A stretch of 64,000 nucleotides of DNA from an uncultured Shewanella sp. (lineage in GTDB: Bacteria; Pseudomonadota; Gammaproteobacteria; Enterobacterales; Shewanellaceae), in NCBI RefSeq assembly GCF_947501665.1, contig NZ_CANMWS010000006.1:1-64000 (forward strand), given 5' to 3'. The notes under the pieces are model-generated. The model saw only the letters and a list, made by a program, of their open reading frames with translations, made no database searches and was not told where the DNA came from. Below are positions 9,662 through 18,301 of the stretch, one piece after another (positions within the stretch are counted from its first letter, which is position 1; each line of letters begins with the position of its first letter). The position numbers and the translations under genes were made by a program.

Positions 9662-9692
9662 AAAAGAGCATCAAATGATGCTCTTTTTTTAC
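9662..9692 (-). terminator. Terminator or attenuator between znuA-like and znuB-like genes
   Basis: AAAAGAGCATC and GATGCTCTTTT form a strong stem with a tiny loop, with T runs on both strands. It lies inside what otherwise looks like one minus-strand operon, so it could reduce permease expression relative to the binding protein, or mark an operon end. Confidence 0.75.
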
Positions 9693-9708
9693 TTACAATG
9701 TCACAAAA

Positions 9709-10632
9709 TTATTTTTGCTCTATTTTTTGCACATTTAATAATAAATTTAACGTACTGGTATACAAGCTAAACAAATCTTGGCTGTCATCATTACCTCCTA
9801 CCGACATAGGTAAAGTGATCACAGGTAAATTCGCTCGCTCTCCTAACCATAAAGCACCACGATCATCTTGATAAGACGCAATCACAATAGCCATAATATT
9901 TTGGTTAGCGGCACTTTTTAACAGTTGTGCTAAATGCGCACTGCTAGGCGGTAAACCCGGTTTAGGTTCTAGATCCCCCACCTGTTCAATACCAACCCAG
10001 TCAAACAAATAACGAAAACTTGAATGGTAAGCAATCACTTTTTGGCCTTTTAAAGGCGTAGCCATCTTTTTCCATTTCGCCATTGCAGCAGTCCAGCGCT
10101 CAGAAAAATGAGCGAGGTTTGCTTGATATTGCACACTGTGCTGGCCATCTAATTGGATCAGTTTATCTGTCAACGCTTGCGCCACTTTCAGCACCCTTTC
10201 AGGTGAAAAGTGAATATGGGGATTACCTTTGGCGTGAACATCCCCTTGACTTAAATCCACACTATCGAGTTTATCTAATGTCTCAATTTGATCTGCGGCA
10301 AAAAATAAGCCTTGATCCGTTGAACGTATTTTGGCATTCGCCGATTTCATTTGCAGCATTGGCAGCCAACCGATTTCAAGATCTGCACCGGCACAAACGG
10401 CCAAGTCCGCTTGACGCATTTTAGCAATCAAACTGGGACGAGCTTGAACTTGATGAGGATCTTGCATCGCCGTAGTGGCAGCATAAATCTTTGCATTAGG
10501 AGCCAACTCTTTTGCCAAAGCAGCATATTCAGGCTCACAGGCAAAAATATTTAACTGAGCATAACTGACTGAAGACAGTGTCATTCCCAGTCCCAAAATC
10601 GCTGTTTTAATAAAATTAGAATTGATGCGCAC
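9709..10632 (-). CDS. znuA: Periplasmic zinc-binding protein of ABC transporter (ZnuA-like)
   Basis: The 307-aa cluster A-I solute-binding protein has a Sec signal peptide (cleavage near SYA-QLN). Expected metal ligands are visible: His in MQDPHQVQ, His in GNPHIHFSPER, His in VIAYHSSFRYLF, and Asp in SYQDDRG. It lacks the long His-rich loop of E. coli ZnuA; the neighbouring outer-membrane protein carries one instead. The start is GTG at 10632 with AGGAG seven bases upstream, overlapping the end of the preceding gene by 17 bp, so translation is coupled. It should capture zinc in the periplasm for the permease. Confidence 0.88.
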   Translation of the reverse strand: MRINSNFIKTAILGLGMTLSSVSYAQLNIFACEPEYAALAKELAPNAKIYAATTAMQDPHQVQARPSLIAKMRQADLAVCAGADLEIGWLPMLQMKSANAKIRSTDQGLFFAADQIETLDKLDSVDLSQGDVHAKGNPHIHFSPERVLKVAQALTDKLIQLDGQHSVQYQANLAHFSERWTAAMAKWKKMATPLKGQKVIAYHSSFRYLFDWVGIEQVGDLEPKPGLPPSSAHLAQLLKSAANQNIMAIVIASYQDDRGALWLGERANLPVITLPMSVGGNDDSQDLFSLYTSTLNLLLNVQKIEQK

Positions 10633-11773
10633 CGTGAGCTCCTAATGTCATAACATATTGAAGAGTAACGACGTTATCATTTTCAATGCCGTCAAAGTTA
10701 GTTCCTTTTTGCAAGGTATATTGCAACCTAACCGTTGAAAAGTGACTGTGATGCCAAGCCAAGCTGACATCGGTTTCTTTGAGTTTTTGACGCTCAAAAA
10801 CTTCTTCATCTAATTCCATGGTTTCCACTTGTCCATATCTCAGCCCAACACTCCATTGAGGTGCTAGCTGATAGACACCACTTAAATACCAACCTTCTTG
10901 GTAATGAGCTGAACTAGGATAAGTATAAACCCCTTCTTCTGGTGCAAAATCCGATAAGCGGATCCATTCACCGCTCACCGCTAAGTTTTGATATTTGTAA
11001 TTGCCTTTAGGCGCCCATTTATACACAAAATCAGCAATATACATATTTTTCCCTGTATAAGCGGCATCATGATTGTGTTCATCACTGTCATGATCGTGAT
11101 CATGCTCATCAGCAGTTAATCGACCATTTTTATTATGTAAATAACTGATCCCTGCTTGCCAAGAGCTTTCAATACCAATATCCCCGCCCACTTTAGTGTA
11201 AATCGTATATACACCCAGGTTGTCATATTCCCGCTCATGGTGATCATCAGCAGCGCGCATGCTATCACCTTGAAAAATCTCAGCTCCTAAGGTCCAATAC
11301 ACATCGGTGGGCGCAAGATAGGTTAACCGTGCGCCATCATCATAATAATGACTGCCTAGAAAAGCACGATACACAGCGGGTCTATCCACAAATGAGTCAG
11401 TATGTAAATGCTGGTTATTTAAATAGCCAATATCCGATAAAAAACGGCCGCCACGAATCGCAAAACCTGCTGGCATGGCTAAGGTTTGAATAAAGGCTTC
11501 TTCAAGATTGAGCTCTGTTCCTTCATCATTTACTTCAATGACAGTGGTCAATTTGCCATAAAACATATCATCAATATTGGCACTCAATGCCAATTCATTA
11601 TGGCCCATACCAAAACCTTCCGTCGCTTCTGAAAGTGGACGCTCAGTATTTTGATAATAACCATCCAGTACCACACTGATCGCAGGATTCGTGAGAGTTG
11701 GCGTTTCAGCCCATAAACTAGCTGAAAACAAGCCGCAAAACAGCCCCGTAAAAGTCATGTGTTTATTGAACAC
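10616..11773 (-). CDS. Outer-membrane beta-barrel protein with His-rich loop, zinc-uptake associated
   Basis: The 385-aa exported protein has a signal peptide ending near SLWA and amphipathic alternating strands throughout, including a terminal aromatic residue (GAHQF), as expected for a barrel. Residues about 211-227 form a loop rich in His and Asp (DEHDHDHDSDEHNHDAAY). Such loops bind zinc. It is the upstream gene of the znuA-like gene with a 17-bp overlap, so a role in passing zinc across or at the outer membrane is a reasonable inference. The start is GTG with GAGGAA upstream. No TonB box or plug domain is visible. Confidence 0.78.
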   Translation of the reverse strand: MFNKHMTFTGLFCGLFSASLWAETPTLTNPAISVVLDGYYQNTERPLSEATEGFGMGHNELALSANIDDMFYGKLTTVIEVNDEGTELNLEEAFIQTLAMPAGFAIRGGRFLSDIGYLNNQHLHTDSFVDRPAVYRAFLGSHYYDDGARLTYLAPTDVYWTLGAEIFQGDSMRAADDHHEREYDNLGVYTIYTKVGGDIGIESSWQAGISYLHNKNGRLTADEHDHDHDSDEHNHDAAYTGKNMYIADFVYKWAPKGNYKYQNLAVSGEWIRLSDFAPEEGVYTYPSSAHYQEGWYLSGVYQLAPQWSVGLRYGQVETMELDEEVFERQKLKETDVSLAWHHSHFSTVRLQYTLQKGTNFDGIENDNVVTLQYVMTLGAHGAHQF

Positions 11774-12114
11774 TGGTCGTTCCTCTTAAATTTTATTTTT
11801 ATTCTGTAAACATGATGTTCAATACACCACAGAAGGCCCATCGCCGCTCAGCATGAGCCACGAATTGAGATCCATTCATCCACAGATAACTTTATTCTTT
11901 TCAAATGGTATTTTTATCTTGTGCTCAAAATGTCGCTTCACAATCAGATAAACAAATGAAGACCATAATGAGTCAATAATGAAATCAGCAGGCATAAAAG
12001 TACGGAATAAAATCGACAAAGCAGTCTCAAATACATTGCACTCAAATAAAACAGAACAATAATTTGGCATACTGAATATCAATGCTTAATCTCAATGTAC
12101 TTACATGCAAAACC
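11774..12114. other. Intergenic region upstream of the zinc-uptake genes
   Basis: A reading frame of 68 codons on the minus strand (11876-12082) looks random, and no gene is supported. The region should hold the promoter of the outer-membrane protein gene. I saw no convincing Zur operator. Confidence 0.4.
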
Positions 12115-12402
12115 TTAAAAAATAAGAGGTGGGGCGCGGCTATTAAAATAGCGGGGAGTAATAGTCGAATAGCTTACACAAGAAAATTCAACGGGTAAAA
12201 AACGCTGTTTAACCTGATGAACGCTGAAGTCGACCTGTGGCAGATACTTATTATAATGATGTAAATGAAAACACAACGTACAGTGCTTTTTAGCCCCATC
12301 ATCAACATGCCTAACATGATGCGCTTGAGCTGCAAATGACAAGCACATCAACACAACACTTAGCCACAAGGCTAAAGCGCGTCTACTGCGTTGACTCATC
12401 AT
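12115..12402 (-). CDS. Small exported His/Cys-rich protein, putative zinc chaperone of the uptake system
   Basis: The 95-aa protein has a signal peptide (cleavage near AQA-HHV) followed by a short mature chain rich in His with a paired Cys (HHVRHVDDG, HCTLCFHLHHYNK). It ends in SRAPP before a short tail. This matches small proteins I recall being annotated as zinc chaperones next to zinc ABC systems in Shewanella. Metal binding is inferred from composition and location, since it is directly upstream of the zinc genes on the same strand. The sequence from 12418 to 12433 upstream of its start is an imperfect palindrome (ATGTTAAATATGACAT), a weak candidate regulator site. Confidence 0.65.
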   Translation of the reverse strand: MMSQRSRRALALWLSVVLMCLSFAAQAHHVRHVDDGAKKHCTLCFHLHHYNKYLPQVDFSVHQVKQRFLPVEFSCVSYSTITPRYFNSRAPPLIF

Positions 12403-12654
12403 AAGGTGATTCTGCTCATGTTAAATATGACATCTCGATTAAACGGTTACTAAGCGTTACCATTCATATTCAATTTTTACCGTTAGTTTGACTCACACAA
12501 GTGTGTACATCACTAAAGGCAATTTTGTTAAACAAAGATTAAAAACAGCCACAAGTGTAAGGATCCCTTACCTTATGTCAAGTTAAGTCTTTACTGAAAC
12601 ATGACATTTATTATCACAAAACCAACCAAAGATTGCTAACAATCTACGACATCA

Positions 12655-13803
12655 CTACAGTCTTTCAATAATGGTCACATTAGCCAAGCCACCGCCTTCA
12701 CACATGGTTTGCAGCCCATAACGGCCGCCAGTGCGCTCCAGCTCATGTAACAATGTGGTCATCAATTTTGTACCCGTAGCCCCCAATGGATGCCCTAACG
12801 CGATAGCGCCGCCGTTCACATTGGTTTTACTATAATCAAAGCCCGTTTCTTTGAGCCAAGCCATGGCCACACAGGCAAACGCTTCATTGATTTCGACCAA
12901 ATCGATATCATTTAATGTCATACCTGCTTTTTTTAACCCATGCTGAGTCGCGCTAATTGGAGCGGTTAACATCCAAATAGGATCGTCTCCGCGAACACTC
13001 ATGTGATGAACACGTGCTCGAGGTGTGAGATTATAGCGTTTGAGCGCGGCCTCAGATACCACTAACACCGCCGAAGCCGCATCACTGATTTGCGATGCCA
13101 CTGCTGCAGTCAATTTGTCACAGCCAAAGAGGCTATCGAGCTGGGCCATTTTTTCAAGCGATGATGCTCGCGCCGTTTCATCCATCAATAACCCTTCCAG
13201 CGGCACAATTTCTCGCTCAAATCGCCCTGTTTGGATGGCGTTTAACCCTCGATGATGTGACTCAAGGGAATACCGTTCCAGCTCCTCACGACTAAAGCCC
13301 CATTTATCGGCAATCATCTGCGCCGCTTTAAATTGGGTTGGCATCACCTTGCCATAGCGGCTCACCCAGCCTGTCGATCCTGTAAAAGGATCGCTAAACC
13401 CCATGGATTCTGCCACTGTCATCGCCGAACCAATAGGAATTTGCGTCATGGTTTGCACGCCGCCTGCCACGACTACGTCCATACTTCCAGACATGACCGC
13501 TTGCGCTGCAAAATGCACTGCCTGCTGTGATGAACCACATTGCCTGTCTATAGTTGTCCCAGGCACCGTTTGACTGAGTCCCGCACTCAACCACGCCGTG
13601 CGTGCAATATTGGCAGTTTGCGAGCCAATATTATCTAAACAGCCAAAAATAACATCATCATAGTCATCATCTGGGATCCCATTGCGTTCAACAAGGGCTT
13701 TTAACACATGAGCCCCTAAATCGGCGGCGTGCACATGAGACAAGCTCCCTTTGCGGCGGCCCGTCGGCGTTCTTAACGCATCCACAATATAAGCTTGAGT
13801 CAT
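12655..13803 (-). CDS. Thiolase (acetyl-CoA C-acyltransferase)
   Basis: This 382-aa thiolase has the nucleophilic Cys89 in TIDRQCGSSQQAVHFAA, the His of NGGAIALGHPLGATG, and the second catalytic Cys in MCEGGGLANV. It cleaves 3-ketoacyl-CoA or condenses acyl-CoA in fatty-acid beta-oxidation or related pathways. It is monocistronic here and not beside a fadB-like gene, so it may serve a specialised acyl-CoA rather than the main cycle. The member of the thiolase family cannot be fixed from sequence alone. Confidence 0.9.
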   Translation of the reverse strand: MTQAYIVDALRTPTGRRKGSLSHVHAADLGAHVLKALVERNGIPDDDYDDVIFGCLDNIGSQTANIARTAWLSAGLSQTVPGTTIDRQCGSSQQAVHFAAQAVMSGSMDVVVAGGVQTMTQIPIGSAMTVAESMGFSDPFTGSTGWVSRYGKVMPTQFKAAQMIADKWGFSREELERYSLESHHRGLNAIQTGRFEREIVPLEGLLMDETARASSLEKMAQLDSLFGCDKLTAAVASQISDAASAVLVVSEAALKRYNLTPRARVHHMSVRGDDPIWMLTAPISATQHGLKKAGMTLNDIDLVEINEAFACVAMAWLKETGFDYSKTNVNGGAIALGHPLGATGTKLMTTLLHELERTGGRYGLQTMCEGGGLANVTIIERL

Positions 13804-14202
13804 GTTGTTCTTCCTTGTGTTATTATCTCATTAATCAACAGCCTCATTATAGTTTAGCGGTAGATTATCTAGAAGCTTCACGGCTCCAACAAAAAATGGA
13901 AGAAGCGGCCTAGTTATCATAAGCGCTCACTTTCAGAGACAGCAATGTATCGGTTGAAAATTAATCACGATGGAGGAGCTTGTCTTCTCTCTGATTTAGG
14001 TAACAAAGCCTGCATCCATCGTCATCGACCACCACCTTCATGAATAGCGAATGACCGATACCATTGATAGCGATATTCTTTCGCCTGAGCGTGACTCAAC
14101 ATATTTAGGGGGAGTAAACCTGCAAGATGATTGTCCTTTTATTGCTTGCACCACTACGCCTTTATCCTAAGCCTCTAATTCACCCACAACACCTTAAATG
14201 AC
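13804..14202. other. Gene-free interval
   Basis: About 400 bp between two minus-strand genes. No open frame with a ribosome-binding site, no RNA gene and no strong terminator was seen. It must contain the thiolase promoter near 13810-13900. Confidence 0.4.
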
Positions 14203-15390
14203 TTAACTTTGAGTTTTTATCTGTTTATCTTCTGCTTGCTTGCGCCATTGCTGACGAAATGTTGCCATAAACAAGGACTCTTTAGGTGCCTTGATATCCC
14301 ACATTTGAAATAACATAGCTTGCTCTATTAATTTAGCCGGAAAGCTAGTGCGCCACTTAATCAATTTATCTTCCAGTTGAAATAAATACAGTCCACTGAA
14401 TTTTTGCTCACCTAAGGTATTGGTATATTCAATATCAAATCCTACCCCATGAAATCGCGTGCCATTTTTACTGTAGCTCACTGATTTTAGTGTCGAAAAA
14501 ACCAAATCACGCCACTCACTTTTTGTCGCAATCGCACTGATCTCTTGTTGTATCGCATGACTTTCAACTTGCAATATAGTCTGGGTATCCTCTATCTCAG
14601 CGTAGCGAATGGGGTAAACAAACAAATCAATATAATCGTCGCTAAAATCGGGATGAACATAGGTACTTTGATGACCTAAAAATGGGTCGTAATAACTGAA
14701 CTGTTTGGCCAGTGAGAAATCCCCAACTTGCTTAGGCACGCTAAGGTCTTGGTTATAATCCGTTGACTGCAGTGCTGCGGCGATGGTTTTGGAGGAAAAC
14801 ACCTCATCTTTTTGCAGATCGGCAATAAGGTGCGATACCAACGCCTGAGTAAAATTTTGTTTAGCCTCATGCACATTATTAAATAAAGACATCGTCGTAA
14901 CATAAGGTAACTGATAAGTGTATTGTTTTATTTTTCGATCATAAAAATATAAGCTCACCTCAGCCTTTACCTGATGCTCATGTTGCATAGGCAGCAGCAT
15001 CAAACTCGCACCAGAAAGCGCCGCTTTCACCATATCTGCAGCATTATCAGACATGAGGCTCACCGTCGAAAAAGTCAGATAAAAGGCATTATCTTTATCC
15101 GAAAAACCAACATCTTCAAACAATTGCATCTGTTTTAGTGCTTGCCAATAACGATCACTGCCAATTTGATTTTCTCGGCAATACTGAAACATTGACTCAT
15201 TCTCAAAGGCTAAACACTCCTCTTTCAACACGTGAGAAGGCTCAGCGTAAAATACCGAAATCGGTGGATATTTATGATTAATGTTCGAATTATACTTCGC
15301 CATTTGAGGTGTCGATATACAACCCGATAATAGGGTCAGGAGCATAATAAAAAAAGGCAATCGATAAGAGGTATACTGCATGATTAACAT
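14203..15390 (-). CDS. Predicted lipoprotein of unknown function
   Basis: I do not recognise the family. The 395-aa product has a lipoprotein signal peptide with lipobox LLSGC (about residues 20-24), so it is probably anchored to a membrane facing the periplasm. The mature part is mixed alpha/beta without repeats or known catalytic motifs. An ATG three codons downstream (15381) is an alternative start that gives a cleaner signal peptide. It stands between two gene-poor intervals with no obvious operon partner. Confidence 0.7.
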   Translation of the reverse strand: MLIMQYTSYRLPFFIMLLTLLSGCISTPQMAKYNSNINHKYPPISVFYAEPSHVLKEECLAFENESMFQYCRENQIGSDRYWQALKQMQLFEDVGFSDKDNAFYLTFSTVSLMSDNAADMVKAALSGASLMLLPMQHEHQVKAEVSLYFYDRKIKQYTYQLPYVTTMSLFNNVHEAKQNFTQALVSHLIADLQKDEVFSSKTIAAALQSTDYNQDLSVPKQVGDFSLAKQFSYYDPFLGHQSTYVHPDFSDDYIDLFVYPIRYAEIEDTQTILQVESHAIQQEISAIATKSEWRDLVFSTLKSVSYSKNGTRFHGVGFDIEYTNTLGEQKFSGLYLFQLEDKLIKWRTSFPAKLIEQAMLFQMWDIKAPKESLFMATFRQQWRKQAEDKQIKTQS

Positions 15391-15763
15391 CCGGATGTTT
15401 TTTATTGTTATTATTGTTCTCGCTCAACATTTTACAATAAAAGAACACTAAGTACATAACAACCTCCCTATCATGTCAGTGCATTATGCTGCAAAAATAT
15501 TCGCCTTAAGGCTATTGGCCTGCGTTTTATTGCAGCATATGTTAACCGGACAAGAATCAGTTATATCACCCAATAACCCTAACCACCATGATTATACTCA
15601 TTAAAATGCTCAAAAATGGATGAGTAAATACGCTTATTTCTCCGTTTTTGAGTCTAATATCAATTTATTAGCCTATGCTTTACCTATACGTTACTTAAAG
15701 TGGCATTCCCGTCCAATCAACTTCCACTCAGCCAGTAATAAGTTCTCTTTCAGGAGCCAGAAA
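15391..15763. other. Divergent intergenic region
   Basis: This region separates the divergent lipoprotein and Vgb-like genes and must carry both promoters. The plus-strand frame is open from 15620, but the ribosome-binding site supports a start at 15764, so I treat the upstream part as noncoding. No specific operator was recognised. Confidence 0.45.
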
Positions 15764-16786
15764 ATGTCTGTTAATACACAACGATTAAACACTTGTCGGT
15801 TTATAATATTATTCGTTATCAGCCTCTACTCTCTCGGTTCTGCTGTTGCTTCAACGGAGCAAAGCAAGCTACCGAATCTGCTCTCATTGAACGAATGGAA
15901 AGTGCCTTGGGAAGGGCTTCCCAGAGATCCGCATGTAGACAGCAAAGGCCAAGTCTGGTTTTGTGGACAAGCCGGTAACTACATTGGCCGATTTTCTCCG
16001 TCAAACCAGCAATTTAAAAAATATCAGGTACCAGAAGGAACCCACCCACATAACTTACTTGTGGATAAGCAGGGTCAAGTTTGGTACGCCGGTAATCGTA
16101 ATGCCCACATTGGACGCATGGATCCTAAAAACGGAAAAATTCAACAATACCCCATGCCCAAGGGCGTCAACGATCCACACACACTGGTATTTAATCAGCA
16201 AGGCAATATCTGGTTCACCGCTCAACAAAGCAATCATATCGGCCTATTAAATGTGAACAATGGACAAGTACGAGTCGCCACGCCAGCAACGGCCAACGCT
16301 CGTCCTTATGGGATCAAAGTTGATGCTCAAAACCGCCCTTGGATAGTACTTTTTGGAACCAATAAGCTGGCTTGGGTCGATCCCAAAAATATGGCTGTGA
16401 CTGAAATAAATCTCCCTCGACCCGACGCCCGTCCCCGCAGACTTGAAATAGATCCCAGCGACAATATCTGGTATGTCGATTACATTGGTGGTTATCTAGG
16501 ACGCTACTCTCTCAACAATAAGAAGTTTAAAGAATGGAAGCTTCCCAGCAAAAGCCCTCGTCCTTACGGCACAGCACTGGACAACAAAGGACGACTTTGG
16601 ATAGCCGACACGGGCGAGGTACCCAATATTATCTTTGCTTTTGATACAGCAAAAGAGACATTCACTAGCAAAACCCCAGTCCCTAGCGGCGGCAATATTC
16701 GCTATATGTATTTCGATAATACCGACAACAGCATTTGGTTTGGGGTTGACACTGGGTATTTAGCGCAAGGAAAACCCAACAAATAA
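15764..16786 (+). CDS. Exported Vgb/streptogramin-lyase-like beta-propeller protein
   Basis: The 340-aa protein has a signal peptide (hydrophobic IILFVISLYSLGSAVAST) and six to seven repeats of about 42 residues. Each repeat contains a G-x-(I/V)-W-(F/Y) strand followed by IGR(F/M/Y): GQVWFCGQAGNYIGRF, GQVWYAGNRNAHIGRM, GNIWFTAQQSNHIGLL, DNIWYVDYIGGYLGRY. This is the virginiamycin-B-lyase-like propeller fold. Many family members are not antibiotic lyases, and the exported location argues against streptogramin inactivation, so function is left open. The ATG at 15764 is chosen because AGGAG lies eight bases upstream; an ATG at 15620 would bury the signal peptide. Confidence 0.82.
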   Translation: MSVNTQRLNTCRFIILFVISLYSLGSAVASTEQSKLPNLLSLNEWKVPWEGLPRDPHVDSKGQVWFCGQAGNYIGRFSPSNQQFKKYQVPEGTHPHNLLVDKQGQVWYAGNRNAHIGRMDPKNGKIQQYPMPKGVNDPHTLVFNQQGNIWFTAQQSNHIGLLNVNNGQVRVATPATANARPYGIKVDAQNRPWIVLFGTNKLAWVDPKNMAVTEINLPRPDARPRRLEIDPSDNIWYVDYIGGYLGRYSLNNKKFKEWKLPSKSPRPYGTALDNKGRLWIADTGEVPNIIFAFDTAKETFTSKTPVPSGGNIRYMYFDNTDNSIWFGVDTGYLAQGKPNK

Positions 16787-16802
16787 TGTCACAATGGCAA
16801 TC

Positions 16803-16840
16803 AAAGAGGATCTGGTTAAACAGCCTGCCTGATCCTCAAT
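16803..16840 (-). terminator. Possible terminator hairpin
   Basis: GAGGATC and GATCCTC form a 7-bp stem with an 18-base loop, with a short T run on the minus-strand side. It lies between convergent genes. The U tract is weak. Confidence 0.35.
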
Positions 16841-16849
16841 ACGGAATGA

Positions 16850-17347
16850 CTAACGAGGAGTGACTCTGGCTGTATCCCTGTCGACATTCACCTGCACTTG
16901 TTGGCCGACCTGAAAAATCATATTCGGATCAGCGGCCTGCACAACAGAAATCACTTCATCGTCTTCCAAACGTATAGTTAAATTAACCCCATTTTCCTTA
17001 CCCATAGCATTGGCCGCCTCACCGCCGGCATAACCACCTAATAGGCCACCGCCTATGGCCGCCAATGCAGAACCTATGCCGCCACCAATGGCTGAGCCCA
17101 GTATGCCTCCGGTCGCTGCTCCGGCAATGGTGCCCACCATATTACTGCCCTGAGACGCATCGATAGTCACTGGTGTGGTTTTAATCACGGTGCCATAATA
17201 CACGCTTTGAATGGTACGGGTATCGGCGGAGCCATAAGCATCACCGTAAGGATTAGGCGTATTGCTGCACCCCGCCAAAAAAGCCACCAGCATAAACGTA
17301 AAAGCAAAGGAAGTGGAAATGCGCGCGCTCGATTTACATTTTATCAT
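16850..17347 (-). CDS. Glycine-zipper outer-membrane lipoprotein, SlyB/Pcp-like
   Basis: The protein is about 165 aa with lipobox LAGCSN, so it is a lipoprotein. A glycine-zipper segment at about 75-112 (GGILGSAIGGGIGSALAAIG) can form a membrane-embedded or oligomeric hairpin. A small beta domain resembling SlyB (VNLTIRLEDDEVISVVQ) follows, ending in VTPR. SlyB-type proteins stabilise the outer membrane under stress. The reading frame extends upstream to 17431, but the ATG at 17347 puts a basic N-terminus and hydrophobic core directly before the lipobox. Confidence 0.85.
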   Translation of the reverse strand: MIKCKSSARISTSFAFTFMLVAFLAGCSNTPNPYGDAYGSADTRTIQSVYYGTVIKTTPVTIDASQGSNMVGTIAGAATGGILGSAIGGGIGSALAAIGGGLLGGYAGGEAANAMGKENGVNLTIRLEDDEVISVVQAADPNMIFQVGQQVQVNVDRDTARVTPR

Positions 17348-17699
17348 GATAAAAACCCCGTAAATGATTATCCCACCAGTATAAATTATAACCTGCACGC
17401 TTAGTTGATAATTTACCCATACTTCACACACTTACCTCCTTCTGCTCACAAGAATGCAATTAATCATTAAGATCCCCATAATCACTTTCCCGAATCGGTA
17501 CCATCAAAGAACATCACTACTCTTTCACTCAAGAGCCCATCACCTTCACCGACCGTTTAATACGCGATCCCGTGACACTCACTTTGACCGTCTTAGTACT
17601 CAGCTGACTTGTTGTTTCATAACTGCTGGGTCGGTGACGGTTTATGTGAAAAGTAATTACGCATCAGATAATGGCATGAATTAACTTAGCAGTGGGCAG

Positions 17700-17879
17700 C
17701 ACAGAAAACAACAAAGCCCCAAAACAGGGGCTTGTGGATTAACGAGGGAGATTTAATTATGGGTGTCTAAATTAACCTTTTTAGATAACGTGCTGGATAT
17801 TTAAATGATATCACTGACACAGAATAGTGAACGCCCTCTTAGCGAGGAGGATTTAATTGTGGGTGTCCGATTATTTGCC
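17700..17879. repeat. Terminal inter-cassette repeat module of the RHS locus
   Basis: This lies at the downstream end of the cassette array. It holds two copies of a 27-bp repeat with core GGATTTAATTGTGGGTGTC-like sequence: one at 17741-17767 and a diverged one at 17841-17868. The same repeat occurs at 19503-19530 and 22946-22972, always in this orientation. The 70 bases between the two copies have no recognisable gene and may be the scar of a lost cassette. Confidence 0.75.
17709..17736 (-). terminator. Terminator at the end of the RHS cassette array
   Basis: On the minus strand ACAAGCCCC and GGGGCTTTGT pair around a 6-base loop and are followed by a T-rich run (TGTTTTC). It sits after the last immunity gene and two repeat copies. 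Confidence 0.65.
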
Positions 17880-18299
17880 TTATATTTCCCAATGTAAGAG
17901 ATCCAATATTACAGGTTCGGTAACTAAAGCACTATATGGGCAATAGTCATTGGTTTTACTATAACTCAAAGATAGCATTGTTTTTTCATTTTTTGATGTG
18001 AATACTGTTACTTCATAAGGTTGTAAGCTATTTATTATTGAGGAACTCAATATGGGAACCATAGAAGAAATATCTTCTCCTCTGTATAGCTCCATCGCAT
18101 TCAAACGGTAACATTCATGTAATATTGGTTTGTTCAATATGAATACTTTACATTCACTTATACCACCAAAACCAACAGTTGATGAACAGGATACTTCACC
18201 CCATTGATGAATATTACTTTTATTTATAAAAATCATCTCATTTTCTGGTGAAGCAAAAACAGTAAAACAAGTAAAAAATAAGATTATAAACTTATTCAC
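17880..18299 (-). CDS. Candidate immunity protein of orphan cassette D (exported)
   Basis: The protein is about 139 aa and unrecognised. It begins with a hydrophobic signal peptide (FIILFFTCFTVFAS) and carries several Cys in the mature part (VSCSSTVG, SECKVF, HECYRL, DYCPY), typical of a periplasmic disulphide-bonded protein. The GTG at 18299 is favoured because AAGGGGGG lies six bases upstream; a TTG at 18305 overlapping the toxin stop is the alternative. It directly follows a metallopeptidase-like toxin tip. Immunity is inferred from position and partner pattern only. Confidence 0.65.
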   Translation of the reverse strand: MNKFIILFFTCFTVFASPENEMIFINKSNIHQWGEVSCSSTVGFGGISECKVFILNKPILHECYRLNAMELYRGEDISSMVPILSSSIINSLQPYEVTVFTSKNEKTMLSLSYSKTNDYCPYSALVTEPVILDLLHWEI

Positions 18300-18301
18300 T
18301 A

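Noticed and set aside
11876..12082. Minus-strand open frame of 68 codons
   Set aside because: It has no ribosome-binding site, no recognisable features and random-looking composition.
12418..12433. Zur operator
   Set aside because: The palindrome ATGTTAAATATGACAT is imperfect and one base shorter than the known core spacing, so it is only noted under the gene.
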